Shown here: positions 25,338-34,291 of the stretch, piece by piece
Layout of the letters: each line of letters opens with the position of its first letter
How positions within the stretch are numbered: the first letter of the stretch is position 1
DNA from: an uncultured Clostridia bacterium
GTDB taxonomy: Bacteria > Bacillota > Clostridia > Christensenellales > UBA1242
DNA length: 46,335 nt
Assembly (NCBI GenBank): GCA_934757865.1
Contig: CAKVLS010000008.1
Location: 1 to 46,335, forward strand
Direction of reading: 5' to 3'
Notes under the pieces: generated by a model
What the model saw: only the letters and a program-made list of their open reading frames with translations
Database searches by the model: none
Told to the model about the DNA's origin: nothing
Program-made: the position numbers and the translations under genes

Positions 25338-26154
25338 AATATTTATTTCCTTTTTCTTTATTGCAGCGTGAGCATAATGTTTGTAGATTTTCGTAAGTGG
25401 ATTTACCTCCCTTAGAAATAGGTTTTATATGGTCTATTTCTAAATCATCTTGATATTCACTTCTTCCGCATCTGCAACATCTATAGCCATCACGCTTATA
25501 TATTGAAAATCTCATTTTGTTAGAAACTTTGCCTCTTTCTACTCGACATATAGCGTCCCATATTTCTCTATCATTATAAAAGTTTCCGTTCTTATTATTA
25601 AGTCTTTTTATTAAAGTTATTATTTGTTTTGAGCTGAAGAAATCTGATTTTGATTCATATATCTGCCCATTGATTTTAGAACAATTAAGAGTTACTTTTA
25701 CACCAAATGTTGTAGTTGGATTTAATTTATTTTTATTGAAAATTTTTTCTTCCAAATAATACAAATAATTAGATTTATAGTTTGTTGCAGGCTCGCTAAA
25801 TTGTCCGAAAGTGTTAATTGCATTAACTTGCTTACTATATAAATCATATTTTTTTTTGTTTTCATTTGCAATAGTAATTTCACTTGTTATATCATTCTTT
25901 TTGAATTGTAATTGATATATCAAATAGTCTTCGCAAGAGATATTATCGTAAAATGTTACATTATCATATGTATGAACTTCTTCATAATCATTGCAATCAT
26001 AAAAATGAAACTTGTTATTTATATCTAACAATTCTTTTAATGCAATGCTGTTTTTTAATATAAATTTTGTATATTCTTCACGCCTTAACTTAAATATTAT
26101 AAATATTGCAGTTACGACGGCTGCTATAATACATAGTATAATAATAGACCCCAT
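25336..26154 (-). CDS. Membrane-anchored HNH endonuclease-like protein
   Basis: This 272-residue protein has one N-terminal transmembrane helix (about 3-22), a polar middle region not recognised, and a C-terminal HNH nuclease domain. The HNH part shows RDGYRCCRCGR with two CxxC-type pairs, then LEIDHIKPISKGGKSTYENLQTLCSRCNKEKGN; the His-Asn-His ligands and catalytic His are present. A nuclease tied to the membrane is unusual; it may act on incoming or damaged DNA, but that is inference. It has its own promoter, an AGAGGA RBS and flanking terminators, and separates two housekeeping units. Base composition is more AT-rich than its neighbours. Confidence 0.85.
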   Translation of the reverse strand: MGSIIILCIIAAVVTAIFIIFKLRREEYTKFILKNSIALKELLDINNKFHFYDCNDYEEVHTYDNVTFYDNISCEDYLIYQLQFKKNDITSEITIANENKKKYDLYSKQVNAINTFGQFSEPATNYKSNYLYYLEEKIFNKNKLNPTTTFGVKVTLNCSKINGQIYESKSDFFSSKQIITLIKRLNNKNGNFYNDREIWDAICRVERGKVSNKMRFSIYKRDGYRCCRCGRSEYQDDLEIDHIKPISKGGKSTYENLQTLCSRCNKEKGNKY

Positions 26155-26174
26155 TTTTGTATCCTCTAAAAATT

Positions 26175-26203
26175 ATTATAACATATATTTATAAATCTGT
26201 CTT
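26175..26203 (-). promoter_or_regulatory. Promoter of the HNH gene
   Basis: On the minus strand an extended -10, TGTTATAAT (26183-26175), has AAGACA (26203-26198) 17 nt upstream. The leader is about 14 nt. Confidence 0.7.
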
Positions 26204-26222
26204 TAGATATTTTGTTTTTACA

Positions 26223-26251
26223 AAAAAGCAAGGAGTTTTTCCTTGCTTTTT
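26223..26251. terminator. Terminator of the dnaB/dnaI pair
   Basis: Arms AAAAAGCAAGG (26223-26233) and CCTTGCTTTTT (26241-26251), 7-nt loop; strong on both strands. Confidence 0.88.
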
Positions 26252-26257
26252 ATTTGT

Positions 26258-27187
26258 CTATTTTAATCTCAAATCTTTGCCGGTAAAGTTAACTGTTAGG
26301 CAATTTAGTTTGTTAAACAATCTACTATATATTCTCTCGCCGTATCTATCTATTATCTCATTAGGTGTTAGGTTAGAGCTTATTATTGTGCATTTATTAT
26401 TGATTATACGCTCATTGACTATTAGATATAGATATTCTTTTGTGATATTTTTTAGTATAGGTTCTGTACCTAGGTCGTCTATTATTAGCACTGGACAGTT
26501 AAGAAATGGCTCTATAATGCTGCCTTTGCCATCATCAAAAGTTGTGTGATAGTTTAGCATAGAGTTATTTAGATTAAATGCAGTTACGAAGTTGACAACT
26601 TCATGTTTTGCAATAAGTCCGTTAGCTATACAATCTGTAAGGTATGTTTTGCCTGTACCAGGATTACCTAAAAGCACTATATTTTTGTACTTTGATTGAG
26701 GGTATTTTTTTACCCACTCTTGCATTATTTTATAAGTCTTTTCTAGATTATTATCTGTAAGAAATTTGCTACTGCAAGATTCAAATGTGTGAGATTTATC
26801 AACAGCCCCAGAGATGCCGGACATAAGTATATTGTTTATCTCACTTTCAAGACATTTGCAAAACTTTCCGTTAACAATGCCGGTGTCATTACACTTTTTG
26901 CAAGAGTAGTTTGGCACAATGTCGCTACTTGTTAGACCTATATTTTTTAGTAGTCTAATACGCTCTTTGCTAAGGGTGGCAAGTAGGGCGTTTTCGGTGT
27001 CAGTATTTTTATTTTCCATCTCAAGTCTTGCTATTGTCATAGTAAGATTTGCGATGTTTGACTCGTTTGTCTTAAAAGCCACATTTTCAAGAGCTTTAGT
27101 ATAGTTTGCCTCGGCTATTCCCTCGGCTTTTGCTTTTCTTGCGGCTATTATTGATTTTGCTTGCTTTAGTAATTGTTGTCTAGTCAT
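26258..27187 (-). CDS. dnaI: Helicase loader ATPase, DnaI/DnaC-like
   Basis: This 309-residue AAA+ ATPase loads the replicative helicase onto DNA. The N-terminal half has a zinc-binding CKKCNDTG...CKC motif (about 94-109), as in Bacillus DnaI. The ATPase core shows Walker A GNPGTGKT, Walker B VLIIDDLGTE, sensor-1 IISSNL and an arginine-finger ERIYSRLF. The upstream partner is a DnaD/DnaB-domain protein whose stop overlaps this start (TAATG). This matches the dnaB-dnaI pairing of Bacillus. Confidence 0.93.
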   Translation of the reverse strand: MTRQQLLKQAKSIIAARKAKAEGIAEANYTKALENVAFKTNESNIANLTMTIARLEMENKNTDTENALLATLSKERIRLLKNIGLTSSDIVPNYSCKKCNDTGIVNGKFCKCLESEINNILMSGISGAVDKSHTFESCSSKFLTDNNLEKTYKIMQEWVKKYPQSKYKNIVLLGNPGTGKTYLTDCIANGLIAKHEVVNFVTAFNLNNSMLNYHTTFDDGKGSIIEPFLNCPVLIIDDLGTEPILKNITKEYLYLIVNERIINNKCTIISSNLTPNEIIDRYGERIYSRLFNKLNCLTVNFTGKDLRLK

Positions 27188-28638
27188 TAGATTTCCACCT
27201 CGTCAAGATTGGTGAACATGGCGCTAAGTTCCTCGTCAGTGTAACTTCTTCTGTTTACGCTATTTTGTTTTTCGGCAGGCTTTTCGACTGGTGCTGTCTT
27301 AAACTTTTTAGCATCATCAAGAGTAGTTATATTGTTGCTATGCCATGTAGACAAGATTTGATTTAGATACTGCATTGGGCTAGATTTTCCGCTAGACAAA
27401 GACACTGCATAGTCAAGCATATCTTTTGGAATTTTCCAGTTATTAACCCATACATTGTACATATCTCTGTCGTAGCTATTAACTTTACGCTCAAGGCTAA
27501 GTTTGGTTAAAATGTCCTTAATATCTCTATCTACTGATACAACATCATTGATATATTGATTGATGCCGTTTAGAGTAGTGTAGCCTAGTTTGTAAAATTT
27601 GTTTATCTTATCGTTCATACCATCTAGTGTTCTAATGCTGTTTTTGAAGCAGTAGTTTGCGATAGCGACAAGTGTTTCTTCGCTAAAACCTTTGCTTATC
27701 CAAGGCAAAATGTATGTATCGATGATATTATCTACATTTTCATAATATAGACCGATAGCCTTATTAACGCTTTTTGCAAGGCTGATAAGAGCGGTTTTAT
27801 TAGCTTCGTATTCGTCAATTTCAAGACTACTAAATAGCTTTTGCTCGTAATACTTAGTAAGAGCAGCGTCCAATCGCTCAAAACCATTTCTTGTTGTTTG
27901 TTTAGAAACATTTTTTGCCACATGAATAATTGTGTCTAGCTCAAAGCCATATTCTTTAGTCCATTTGATAATGTACTCACTGTGCTCGTGAGATAAATTG
28001 CCACGAAATTTTAGAGCGCTGGCAACTTTTGCTCCGTCACCTAAGATATTGTTTAGCATAGATAACTTTTCTTCAACTTTTTCAGTTGTCAAAATATGCT
28101 CTTTTGCCCAAGACCTTGCTACGGTCAAAATATATTGATAACTAACAGACTCGCCCTTAGCTCCGGTGCAATATTTCATTATCATAAGTAGTGCCTCAGG
28201 CTGCATAGAGTAGTGCTCAATAAGAGTGATATACTCGTTAATCTCATTGGTGCTGACAGGTCTAGACAAAATCTCTTGTGCTTCAAGCGCAAAAGAAGAG
28301 TACTTCTCGACCTTGAACTTTTTAAGATTTTTGCAAGCATTTTTTACTGGTAAATATCTAACCTCAATCTCAGGCTCTAAGTTAATTACTTGTACTAAGT
28401 TTTGGTCTTGCCAGTAAAGGAATGCACTTACGATGTCATCTTTTGATAAATTAAGCACCTTTTCAAAATTTTCTAAGGTGTTGTCGTAACTTGTGCTGTT
28501 GTAGCATTTCAAAAGTCCAAAAAGATAAACTTTTAGGCAACTTTCGGGTGCATAAGGCACATAATCATTAAGAAACATACTATCAAGTACTATTTGGCTA
28601 TCGGCTATAAAACCTGTTGAAAATTTGCAAAATGGCAT
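27187..28638 (-). CDS. dnaB: Primosomal DnaB/DnaD-type replication initiation protein
   Basis: This 483-residue protein is the probable partner of DnaI in helicase loading. The N-terminal region (about 1-115) is a winged-helix-like domain: SFDNTLENFEKVLNLSKDDIVSAFLYWQDQNLV is the recognisable part. Two DnaD-type helical domains follow, around 125-205 and 300-400, ending in the YxxxxxxW-type KIPKDMLDYAVSLSSGKSSPMQYLNQILSTW motif. The short C-terminal tail holds SYTDEELSAMF. Naming it DnaB rather than DnaD rests on the coupling to dnaI and the two-domain length. RBS AAGGAG. Confidence 0.85.
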   Translation of the reverse strand: MPFCKFSTGFIADSQIVLDSMFLNDYVPYAPESCLKVYLFGLLKCYNSTSYDNTLENFEKVLNLSKDDIVSAFLYWQDQNLVQVINLEPEIEVRYLPVKNACKNLKKFKVEKYSSFALEAQEILSRPVSTNEINEYITLIEHYSMQPEALLMIMKYCTGAKGESVSYQYILTVARSWAKEHILTTEKVEEKLSMLNNILGDGAKVASALKFRGNLSHEHSEYIIKWTKEYGFELDTIIHVAKNVSKQTTRNGFERLDAALTKYYEQKLFSSLEIDEYEANKTALISLAKSVNKAIGLYYENVDNIIDTYILPWISKGFSEETLVAIANYCFKNSIRTLDGMNDKINKFYKLGYTTLNGINQYINDVVSVDRDIKDILTKLSLERKVNSYDRDMYNVWVNNWKIPKDMLDYAVSLSSGKSSPMQYLNQILSTWHSNNITTLDDAKKFKTAPVEKPAEKQNSVNRRSYTDEELSAMFTNLDEVEI

Positions 28639-28657
28639 AATTTTTCTCCTTGCTAGT

Positions 28658-28687
28658 AGTTTAACACAAAAATACCTAAAAGGACAA
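28658..28687 (-). promoter_or_regulatory. Promoter of dnaB-dnaI
   Basis: On the minus strand TTGTCC (28687-28682), 18 nt, then an extended -10 TGTTAAACT (28666-28658). Confidence 0.6.
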
Positions 28688-28739
28688 TGATTTTATAAAA
28701 TAATTTAATTCTTTTTGGAGCCCCTAAGTTACCTTTTTA

Positions 28740-28768
28740 TTGACAAAAATACAAGTAAATGATAGTAT
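28740..28768 (+). promoter_or_regulatory. Promoter of the 28801-30728 pair
   Basis: TTGACA (28740-28745), 17 nt, TAGTAT (28763-28768). A TATAAT at 28768-28773 has poor spacing. Confidence 0.6.
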
Positions 28769-28800
28769 ATAATAACAAATATAGTTAATGGGAGGTCATA

Positions 28801-29709
28801 ATGAAGTCAAAACTAATAAGAATACTTATTATTTTATGTGTAGTCGGCGTTGTTACATTTGGCGTTGTGGCCTTTTTGGTTAACCACAATGTAGAGCAAA
28901 AAGCTTATAGCGAAATTGCTACAATTAGAGACAATACAGACTTTGAAAAATTTTATAAAAATGCTGACAACACCAAGTCCAAGTATGGCGGCGACCAATG
29001 CCCATATGTTAAGTATGTTAATGATGCGGCCAAGGACCTAAATGCCGGAATAGATTATTACCTTAACTATCTTCAAAACATGTCTGGCATGAACAAAAAT
29101 GGCAAGACAGACCTTGTTAATAAATATAGAGATTATATTAGTGCTATCAATGATGCAAAAGCCGCAAGAAGCAAATATGATACATTTAATAGCAAACTAT
29201 CTCCAACAGATAGTGACAAGAAGCAAATAGCTATCCAAAGTGCAAACTTTGCAAAAGCATACCTTTTGGCTTATGGTAAGGGATACAAATTCTTTACAAC
29301 ACTTCAAGATATCGTTGACGCAAAAGTCTTTGGGGGTAACATGTACAAAAACTACACCCTTATCAAGTATGAGATGGAGAGCGTTTTTGTTAACCAAAGT
29401 ATCAACACACTTGTTGGAGAGCTAGAGAAGAAGATGCTTGATAAGAACTTTTCAACAACTCCAGCATATGCAAGTACAGCTGCAAGCAACTACAATATAC
29501 TTCATAGTAGAGAAGTATCTTCATCACTAGAGCTTAAGAGTTCTAGCTATGCTAACTTTATCAACAACTACAATAAAATTACAGATGTTAGAGCTTTCCT
29601 TGCGGATAGCAAAACATATATAGCAAATAACGACAAAGAAGTAGCTGCAAGAGATGCCAAAAACTTCTTGAGTTCTACTTTTGGTCTAAATATGGAGGGC
29701 TCACACTAA
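28801..29709 (+). CDS. Membrane-anchored protein, function unknown
   Basis: This 302-residue protein is not recognised. It has one transmembrane helix near the start (about 7-28) and a largely helical remainder, with mixed charge and many Asn, Ser, Tyr and Lys residues. The N-terminus is a likely uncleaved signal anchor, so the rest would be outside the cell. A strong GGGAGGT RBS precedes ATG 28801. The stop overlaps the next start (TAATG). The next gene has a similar helical character, so the two may form a complex on the cell surface. No enzyme motif was seen. Confidence 0.75.
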   Translation: MKSKLIRILIILCVVGVVTFGVVAFLVNHNVEQKAYSEIATIRDNTDFEKFYKNADNTKSKYGGDQCPYVKYVNDAAKDLNAGIDYYLNYLQNMSGMNKNGKTDLVNKYRDYISAINDAKAARSKYDTFNSKLSPTDSDKKQIAIQSANFAKAYLLAYGKGYKFFTTLQDIVDAKVFGGNMYKNYTLIKYEMESVFVNQSINTLVGELEKKMLDKNFSTTPAYASTAASNYNILHSREVSSSLELKSSSYANFINNYNKITDVRAFLADSKTYIANNDKEVAARDAKNFLSSTFGLNMEGSH

Positions 29710-30728
29710 TGAAAAAATTATATAGTTTAATTATAGTTTTAGCACTTATATTAGTACCTTTTGTATTTACTGGTTGCGAGAGCAATAAAACTGCAACACA
29801 GGTTGCCAGTGCTTATTCTGAGATTCAAACCTCTTACCCACTAATGTACAATCAAGATACAAGACAGTTTAGAGTAGAGTTTAGCAGTGCAAAAATTACA
29901 GCAGCTATGAAAACTTCTAACAATGCTATCTATTCATTAGGCAAAGTATATTTACCTCTTATTCACTCTAGTATGGGATTTGTCAACAGCATCGCAAAAG
30001 AGAGTTTCAAAAAGAGTATAGAAAAATTTAGCCAAGACGAAATAAATAGAGTTTACTCTAGCATGATGAGATTTAAGGATGCACTATCTGATTTTTATAC
30101 CGAAAAGAATCAGTTTGATAGTCGTAACAAAGTAGACGGCACAGGCTACGCTCAGCTAGTAAGTTCTATGAACAACTTTATCGAAAAAGCTTTAGATTTT
30201 AATATGTCGTTATACAATGCATATTATAACAATGTAATTGTTAAAGAATATAACTATGACGCAAATAATTTTGAGTTTACCGCAGCTAATATGCAAACTC
30301 CAATGGACGCAGAATTTTATGGTGGCAAACTTTACCTTGCTAACATTCTTTATTATAGATATGTAACTTACTACAACTGGACAAATAATACTAGTGGTAG
30401 TATCAATAGCTTCCTTAATAGCTCTGAGAATAAGTATCTTAACAACACTATTAGCTTTATGTCTATATTGTCAAGCAAGGCATACACAGATTCTTTTAAG
30501 AACACTTTGATAGCTCTTAGAAATTCTCACAATACCTTTGTTACCGAGATGAACAAAATGCTATATAGCGTGTCAAAATACGACTACAAAGGTCTATACA
30601 AATCTACAGCTCCAGAGAAGTTCAAAGGCGAACAATCTCAGTCAGCAAAAGATCACAAAGCATTTATTGACAGCTTTTTTGATATAAGATTTATGCCATT
30701 TTATTCAGCTGTGCAATCACTTAGCTAA
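29709..30728 (+). CDS. Lipoprotein, function unknown
   Basis: This 339-residue protein has a lipoprotein signal peptide with the lipobox FTGC (Cys at residue 23). The mature part is helical with many aromatic residues and is not recognised. It is translationally coupled to the preceding membrane-anchored protein, suggesting a two-component envelope system. It is followed by a hairpin and then gltX, which is probably transcribed partly from read-through. Confidence 0.75.
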   Translation: MKKLYSLIIVLALILVPFVFTGCESNKTATQVASAYSEIQTSYPLMYNQDTRQFRVEFSSAKITAAMKTSNNAIYSLGKVYLPLIHSSMGFVNSIAKESFKKSIEKFSQDEINRVYSSMMRFKDALSDFYTEKNQFDSRNKVDGTGYAQLVSSMNNFIEKALDFNMSLYNAYYNNVIVKEYNYDANNFEFTAANMQTPMDAEFYGGKLYLANILYYRYVTYYNWTNNTSGSINSFLNSSENKYLNNTISFMSILSSKAYTDSFKNTLIALRNSHNTFVTEMNKMLYSVSKYDYKGLYKSTAPEKFKGEQSQSAKDHKAFIDSFFDIRFMPFYSAVQSLS

Positions 30729-30762
30729 TATTGTTGCCAAAAATAAATAAAAAGTATAAACT

Positions 30763-30802
30763 ATAAACGAGCGAAAAAAGTTTGCTCGTTTATTCATTTT
30801 TG
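30763..30802 (+). terminator. Terminator or attenuator before gltX
   Basis: Perfect 10-bp arms ATAAACGAGC (30763-30772) and GCTCGTTTAT (30784-30793) are followed by TCATTTTT, overlapping the gltX leader. Confidence 0.7.
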
Positions 30803-30813
30803 AGGAGAAAATA

Positions 30814-32496
30814 ATGGATTATAAAAAACTTGCAGATTTATTATACCCAGATGTAGACAAATCTATTGATTATTATTTAGCTAAATATCCAAAAAGAAAT
30901 TTGAAACCAGGTCAAGAGGTCGTAAGAATAGCCCCAAGCCCAACAGGTTACTTGCACACAGGGCACCTATATAGTGCACTTTTGAGCAAAAGCCTAGCAA
31001 GAACTACAAATGGTATCTTTTATATGCGTCTTGAAGACACCGACCAAAAGCGTGAAATAGACAACGCAGGCACTATTGCATATGATGTACTTAGTAGATA
31101 TGGTCTAAAACCTGACGAAGGTTATACCGGAGACAACAGACCTCAAATAGGCGACTATGGTGACTATATACAATCTCACAGACTAGAGATATACAATACA
31201 TTTGCTAAATATCTTGTTAGTATCGGTAGAGCCTTCCCATGCTTTTGCGAAAAGTCAGAGGGCAAAGAAGATGTTCTTGCTCGTAGAAATGAGCAACTAG
31301 AAAATAGTGATGCTATTGAAGAAAAAGATGTTTGCAGGAATTTGACTCTAGAAGAAATTGAGGCAAACCTAAAAGCCGGCAAACCTTGGGCATTAAGACT
31401 TTTGTCACAAGGCGACAGCTCTAAGACTTTTGAGTTTACTGATAGAATAAAGGGTAAAAGAGAAATAAGAGAAAACTGCAAAGATATCGTGCTTGTTAAG
31501 AGTAACGGTATCCCTCCATACAGTTTTGCTCACATGGTAGATGATACGCTTATGGGCACAACTACTGTAGTAAGAGGCGAGGAGTGGTATCCATCACTTT
31601 CGGCTCATATTGAGGGCTTTCAAGCTTTTGGCTTTGATGTTCCAAAATACGCCCACACCCCAGTTATCTGCAAGATAGATGAGACTACCGGCAATAAGAG
31701 AAAATTAAGCAAGCGTAAAGACCCAGAGGCTGACGCAAGATACTTCTTGCAAAAAGGTTATCCAACCGAAACAGTCCTTGAATACTTAATGAACCTACTT
31801 AACAGCGACTTTGAAAATTGGAGAGCGCAAAACCCACTTCTTCCATATACAGACTTTGCTTTTTCTGTAGAAAAAATCGGTAGCAACAACCCAATGTTTG
31901 ATATGGTAAAGCTTGAAGATATTTCTAAAAATATCATTTCTCACTACAGCCCAGAAAAAGTTGCAGACGCAACACTTGCTTGGAGTGAAGAGTTTGATAA
32001 AGACTTCTTTGAGATTATTAAGGGCAAGAGAGATTATCTAGTTAACCTATTTAGTATAGATAGGGTTAACACCCCTAAGCCTCGTAAAGACATAGCTAAA
32101 TGGGAAGATACTAAGACTTTATATAGCTATATGTTTGACGAACTTGCACACCTTGACACTTTGGAGAGTTTAGACTTTGCTGACAATGTCTCAAAAGAGG
32201 ATAGGATAAAAGTCCTAAAAGCATATGCACAGGTTTATAGCGAGAGCGATGAAAAAGATGTTTGGTTTAGTAAAGTAAAAGCTATTTGCGACCCACTTGG
32301 ATTTTCTGCTGATATGAAGGCTTATAAGAAAAATCCAGAGCTATTCAAAGGTAGCGTAGCCGATGTTAGTGGCATAATAAGAGTGGCTATTACTGGCAGA
32401 CGTAACACGCCTGACCTTTACTTCATAGAGAAACTACTAGGCAGAGATAAAGTGCTATATAGGCTAAATAACGCCGTTAAATTGCTATCTAAATAG
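30814..32496 (+). CDS. gltX: Glutamyl-tRNA synthetase, long form
   Basis: GluRS charges tRNA-Glu, and often tRNA-Gln in Firmicutes. The 560-residue protein begins with about 35 extra residues before RIAPSPTGYLHTGH, the class I HIGH-type motif. YMRLEDTDQKREI follows and the KMSKS equivalent is KRKLSKRKDPEA. Length exceeds the usual near 490; the variant N-terminus and C-terminus resemble the long clade seen in some Clostridia. GAGGAG and ATG 30814 fix the start. A tRNA-Glu gene lies at 16612. No T-box was found. Confidence 0.94.
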   Translation: MDYKKLADLLYPDVDKSIDYYLAKYPKRNLKPGQEVVRIAPSPTGYLHTGHLYSALLSKSLARTTNGIFYMRLEDTDQKREIDNAGTIAYDVLSRYGLKPDEGYTGDNRPQIGDYGDYIQSHRLEIYNTFAKYLVSIGRAFPCFCEKSEGKEDVLARRNEQLENSDAIEEKDVCRNLTLEEIEANLKAGKPWALRLLSQGDSSKTFEFTDRIKGKREIRENCKDIVLVKSNGIPPYSFAHMVDDTLMGTTTVVRGEEWYPSLSAHIEGFQAFGFDVPKYAHTPVICKIDETTGNKRKLSKRKDPEADARYFLQKGYPTETVLEYLMNLLNSDFENWRAQNPLLPYTDFAFSVEKIGSNNPMFDMVKLEDISKNIISHYSPEKVADATLAWSEEFDKDFFEIIKGKRDYLVNLFSIDRVNTPKPRKDIAKWEDTKTLYSYMFDELAHLDTLESLDFADNVSKEDRIKVLKAYAQVYSESDEKDVWFSKVKAICDPLGFSADMKAYKKNPELFKGSVADVSGIIRVAITGRRNTPDLYFIEKLLGRDKVLYRLNNAVKLLSK

Positions 32497-32512
32497 TAAT
32501 ATTTAATAAAAT

Positions 32513-32563
32513 AAACAACAACCAACAGCTTTTGACTAAAAAAAGTAGAGTTGTTGTTTTTTT
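32513..32563 (+). terminator. Terminator after gltX
   Basis: Arms AAACAACAAC (32513-32522) and GTTGTTGTTT (32550-32559) with a long 27-nt loop are followed by a T run. Confidence 0.75.
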
Positions 32564-32588
32564 GTTTCCGAAATATACCAATGCAGTT

Positions 32589-32616
32589 TTGTAATCGCTA
32601 AATTATATGTTAAAAT
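32589..32616 (+). promoter_or_regulatory. Promoter of the cardiolipin synthase gene
   Basis: TTGTAA (32589-32594), 16 nt, extended -10 TGTTAAAAT (32608-32616). Confidence 0.6.
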
Positions 32617-32685
32617 GTTACTGGTAAAATAAAAGTCTAAGTATTGTTATTTTGCTAATTGAAAATAATTAAAAATGGAGAAGAG

Positions 32686-34212
32686 ATGAAAAAAGTACTT
32701 AAATTATTGTTTAGTAGATTTACGCTTATAGTGCTTGCTATTGTGCTCCAAATGCTACTATATATAGTATTTCCGTTTGTGCTAAGCGAGAGATTTCCGC
32801 TTGTACCTATCAATGCAATAATATCTGTTATAGCACTTATTGTTGTGTTATTTATTATTAATTCAGACATTATTATTGAGGGGCAACTTCCGCTAATTAT
32901 CCTTTGTATAACTTTCCCAGTTGTGGGCATTGCTTTCTGTGCGCTATTTCTAAAAATCAAAGTCCCAAGGAAGGTAAAAAAGTTTGCCGAAAGCACTTTT
33001 GTTGAGTCAAAAAAATATATTACGAGAGACGCCGATTATAAAGATAACTTAGAAAAAACTGCTGGGGACTTTGGCGGGGTAGTTAATTATATAACTAATA
33101 TCACGGGTCAAAAAGCGTACTTTAATACCGATTGCAAGTTCTTTGATAGTGGAGAAAAGTTCTTTGAAAGTCTAAAAAATGACCTGAAAAGTGCTAAAAA
33201 ATATATCTTTTTGGAGTATTTCATTATAGACAACGGCAAAATGTGGAATGAGATACACGAGATACTTTTAGAAAAGGTAAAAGCAGGTGTTGAGGTTAGA
33301 GTTATGTATGACGACCTTGGCACTATCTCTAAGCTTAAGTCAAACTTTGCCAAAAAGCTAAATCGTGAAGGTATTATTTGCAAGAAGTTTAACGAGTACT
33401 CTAGTATGACATCGTCTGTATACAACAATAGAGACCACCGAAAAATTACCGTAGTAGATGGTAATGTGGGGTATATGGGCGGAGCAAATATAGCGGACGA
33501 GTATATCAACGAGATACATCCTTATGGTCATTGGAAAGACTCTGCAATAAGACTAGAAGGCGATGCTGTTACAAGCTTAGTTTGTATGTTTTTGCAGCTA
33601 TTTGATATTCAGTCAAAACGCACTGAAGATTATGGTAAATATATTTTAGACGCTGAGAAAAAGTCAAAAGGTCTAGTGTGTCCTTTTGGCGATGGACCGA
33701 AGTATTTTTATGGAGATAACACCGCCGAAAATGTTTTTCTTAACGCAATAGGCGGAGCAAAGAAGTATGTTTATATCACAACTCCATACCTTATAATAGA
33801 TAGCAAATTAAAAAGTGCTCTTATCAATGCAAGTCTTAGAGGGGTAGATGTAAAAATAATAACACCTCATATACCTGATAAAAAATCTGTTTTTAGAATA
33901 ACTAGGTCAAGTTATAAAGATTTGCAGAAAAAAGGCGTTAAGATTTTGGAATACAAAGAAGGCTTTATTCACTCTAAACAAATGCTTATTGATGATAGTT
34001 TTGCCTTAGTTGGCACTATCAATCTAGATTATAGAAGTATGATTCACCATTATGAATGTGGTGCTATTATGATAGGTACTCAATGCATTGATAGCATCAA
34101 AGCAGATTTTGAAAATATCCAAAAGACAGCTATTGATATGAAAGATTATAAACAAAGAGTTTTTACAAAAGTTTTTTGTGCTCTTATCAAATTATTTACA
34201 CCTTTATTCTAA
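32686..34212 (+). CDS. cls: Cardiolipin synthase (phospholipase D family)
   Basis: This 508-residue membrane enzyme joins phosphatidylglycerol molecules into cardiolipin. Three hydrophobic helices lie in the first 90 residues. Two HKD catalytic motifs follow: HRKITVVDG with GGANIADEY, and HSKQMLIDD with GTINLDYRSM, as in two-domain Cls. A TTG at 32659 extends the frame, but GGAG at 32677-32680 best serves ATG 32686. It stands alone between its promoter and the gpmA promoter. Confidence 0.93.
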   Translation: MKKVLKLLFSRFTLIVLAIVLQMLLYIVFPFVLSERFPLVPINAIISVIALIVVLFIINSDIIIEGQLPLIILCITFPVVGIAFCALFLKIKVPRKVKKFAESTFVESKKYITRDADYKDNLEKTAGDFGGVVNYITNITGQKAYFNTDCKFFDSGEKFFESLKNDLKSAKKYIFLEYFIIDNGKMWNEIHEILLEKVKAGVEVRVMYDDLGTISKLKSNFAKKLNREGIICKKFNEYSSMTSSVYNNRDHRKITVVDGNVGYMGGANIADEYINEIHPYGHWKDSAIRLEGDAVTSLVCMFLQLFDIQSKRTEDYGKYILDAEKKSKGLVCPFGDGPKYFYGDNTAENVFLNAIGGAKKYVYITTPYLIIDSKLKSALINASLRGVDVKIITPHIPDKKSVFRITRSSYKDLQKKGVKILEYKEGFIHSKQMLIDDSFALVGTINLDYRSMIHHYECGAIMIGTQCIDSIKADFENIQKTAIDMKDYKQRVFTKVFCALIKLFTPLF

Positions 34213-34259
34213 AAATTTTTATTAACTCATACAAAATAAATGCAAAATAAAAACCCCTG

Positions 34260-34268
34260 TGATATAAT
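34260..34268 (+). promoter_or_regulatory. Extended -10 of gpmA
   Basis: TGATATAAT, perfect extended -10, with no clear -35. Confidence 0.6.
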
Positions 34269-34291
34269 TAGACTATTAAAGGGAGAAAAAT

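Noticed and set aside
30729..30813. T-box leader for gltX
   Set aside because: Only 85 bases separate the genes, and the T-box sequence and specifier stem are absent; only a simple hairpin is seen.
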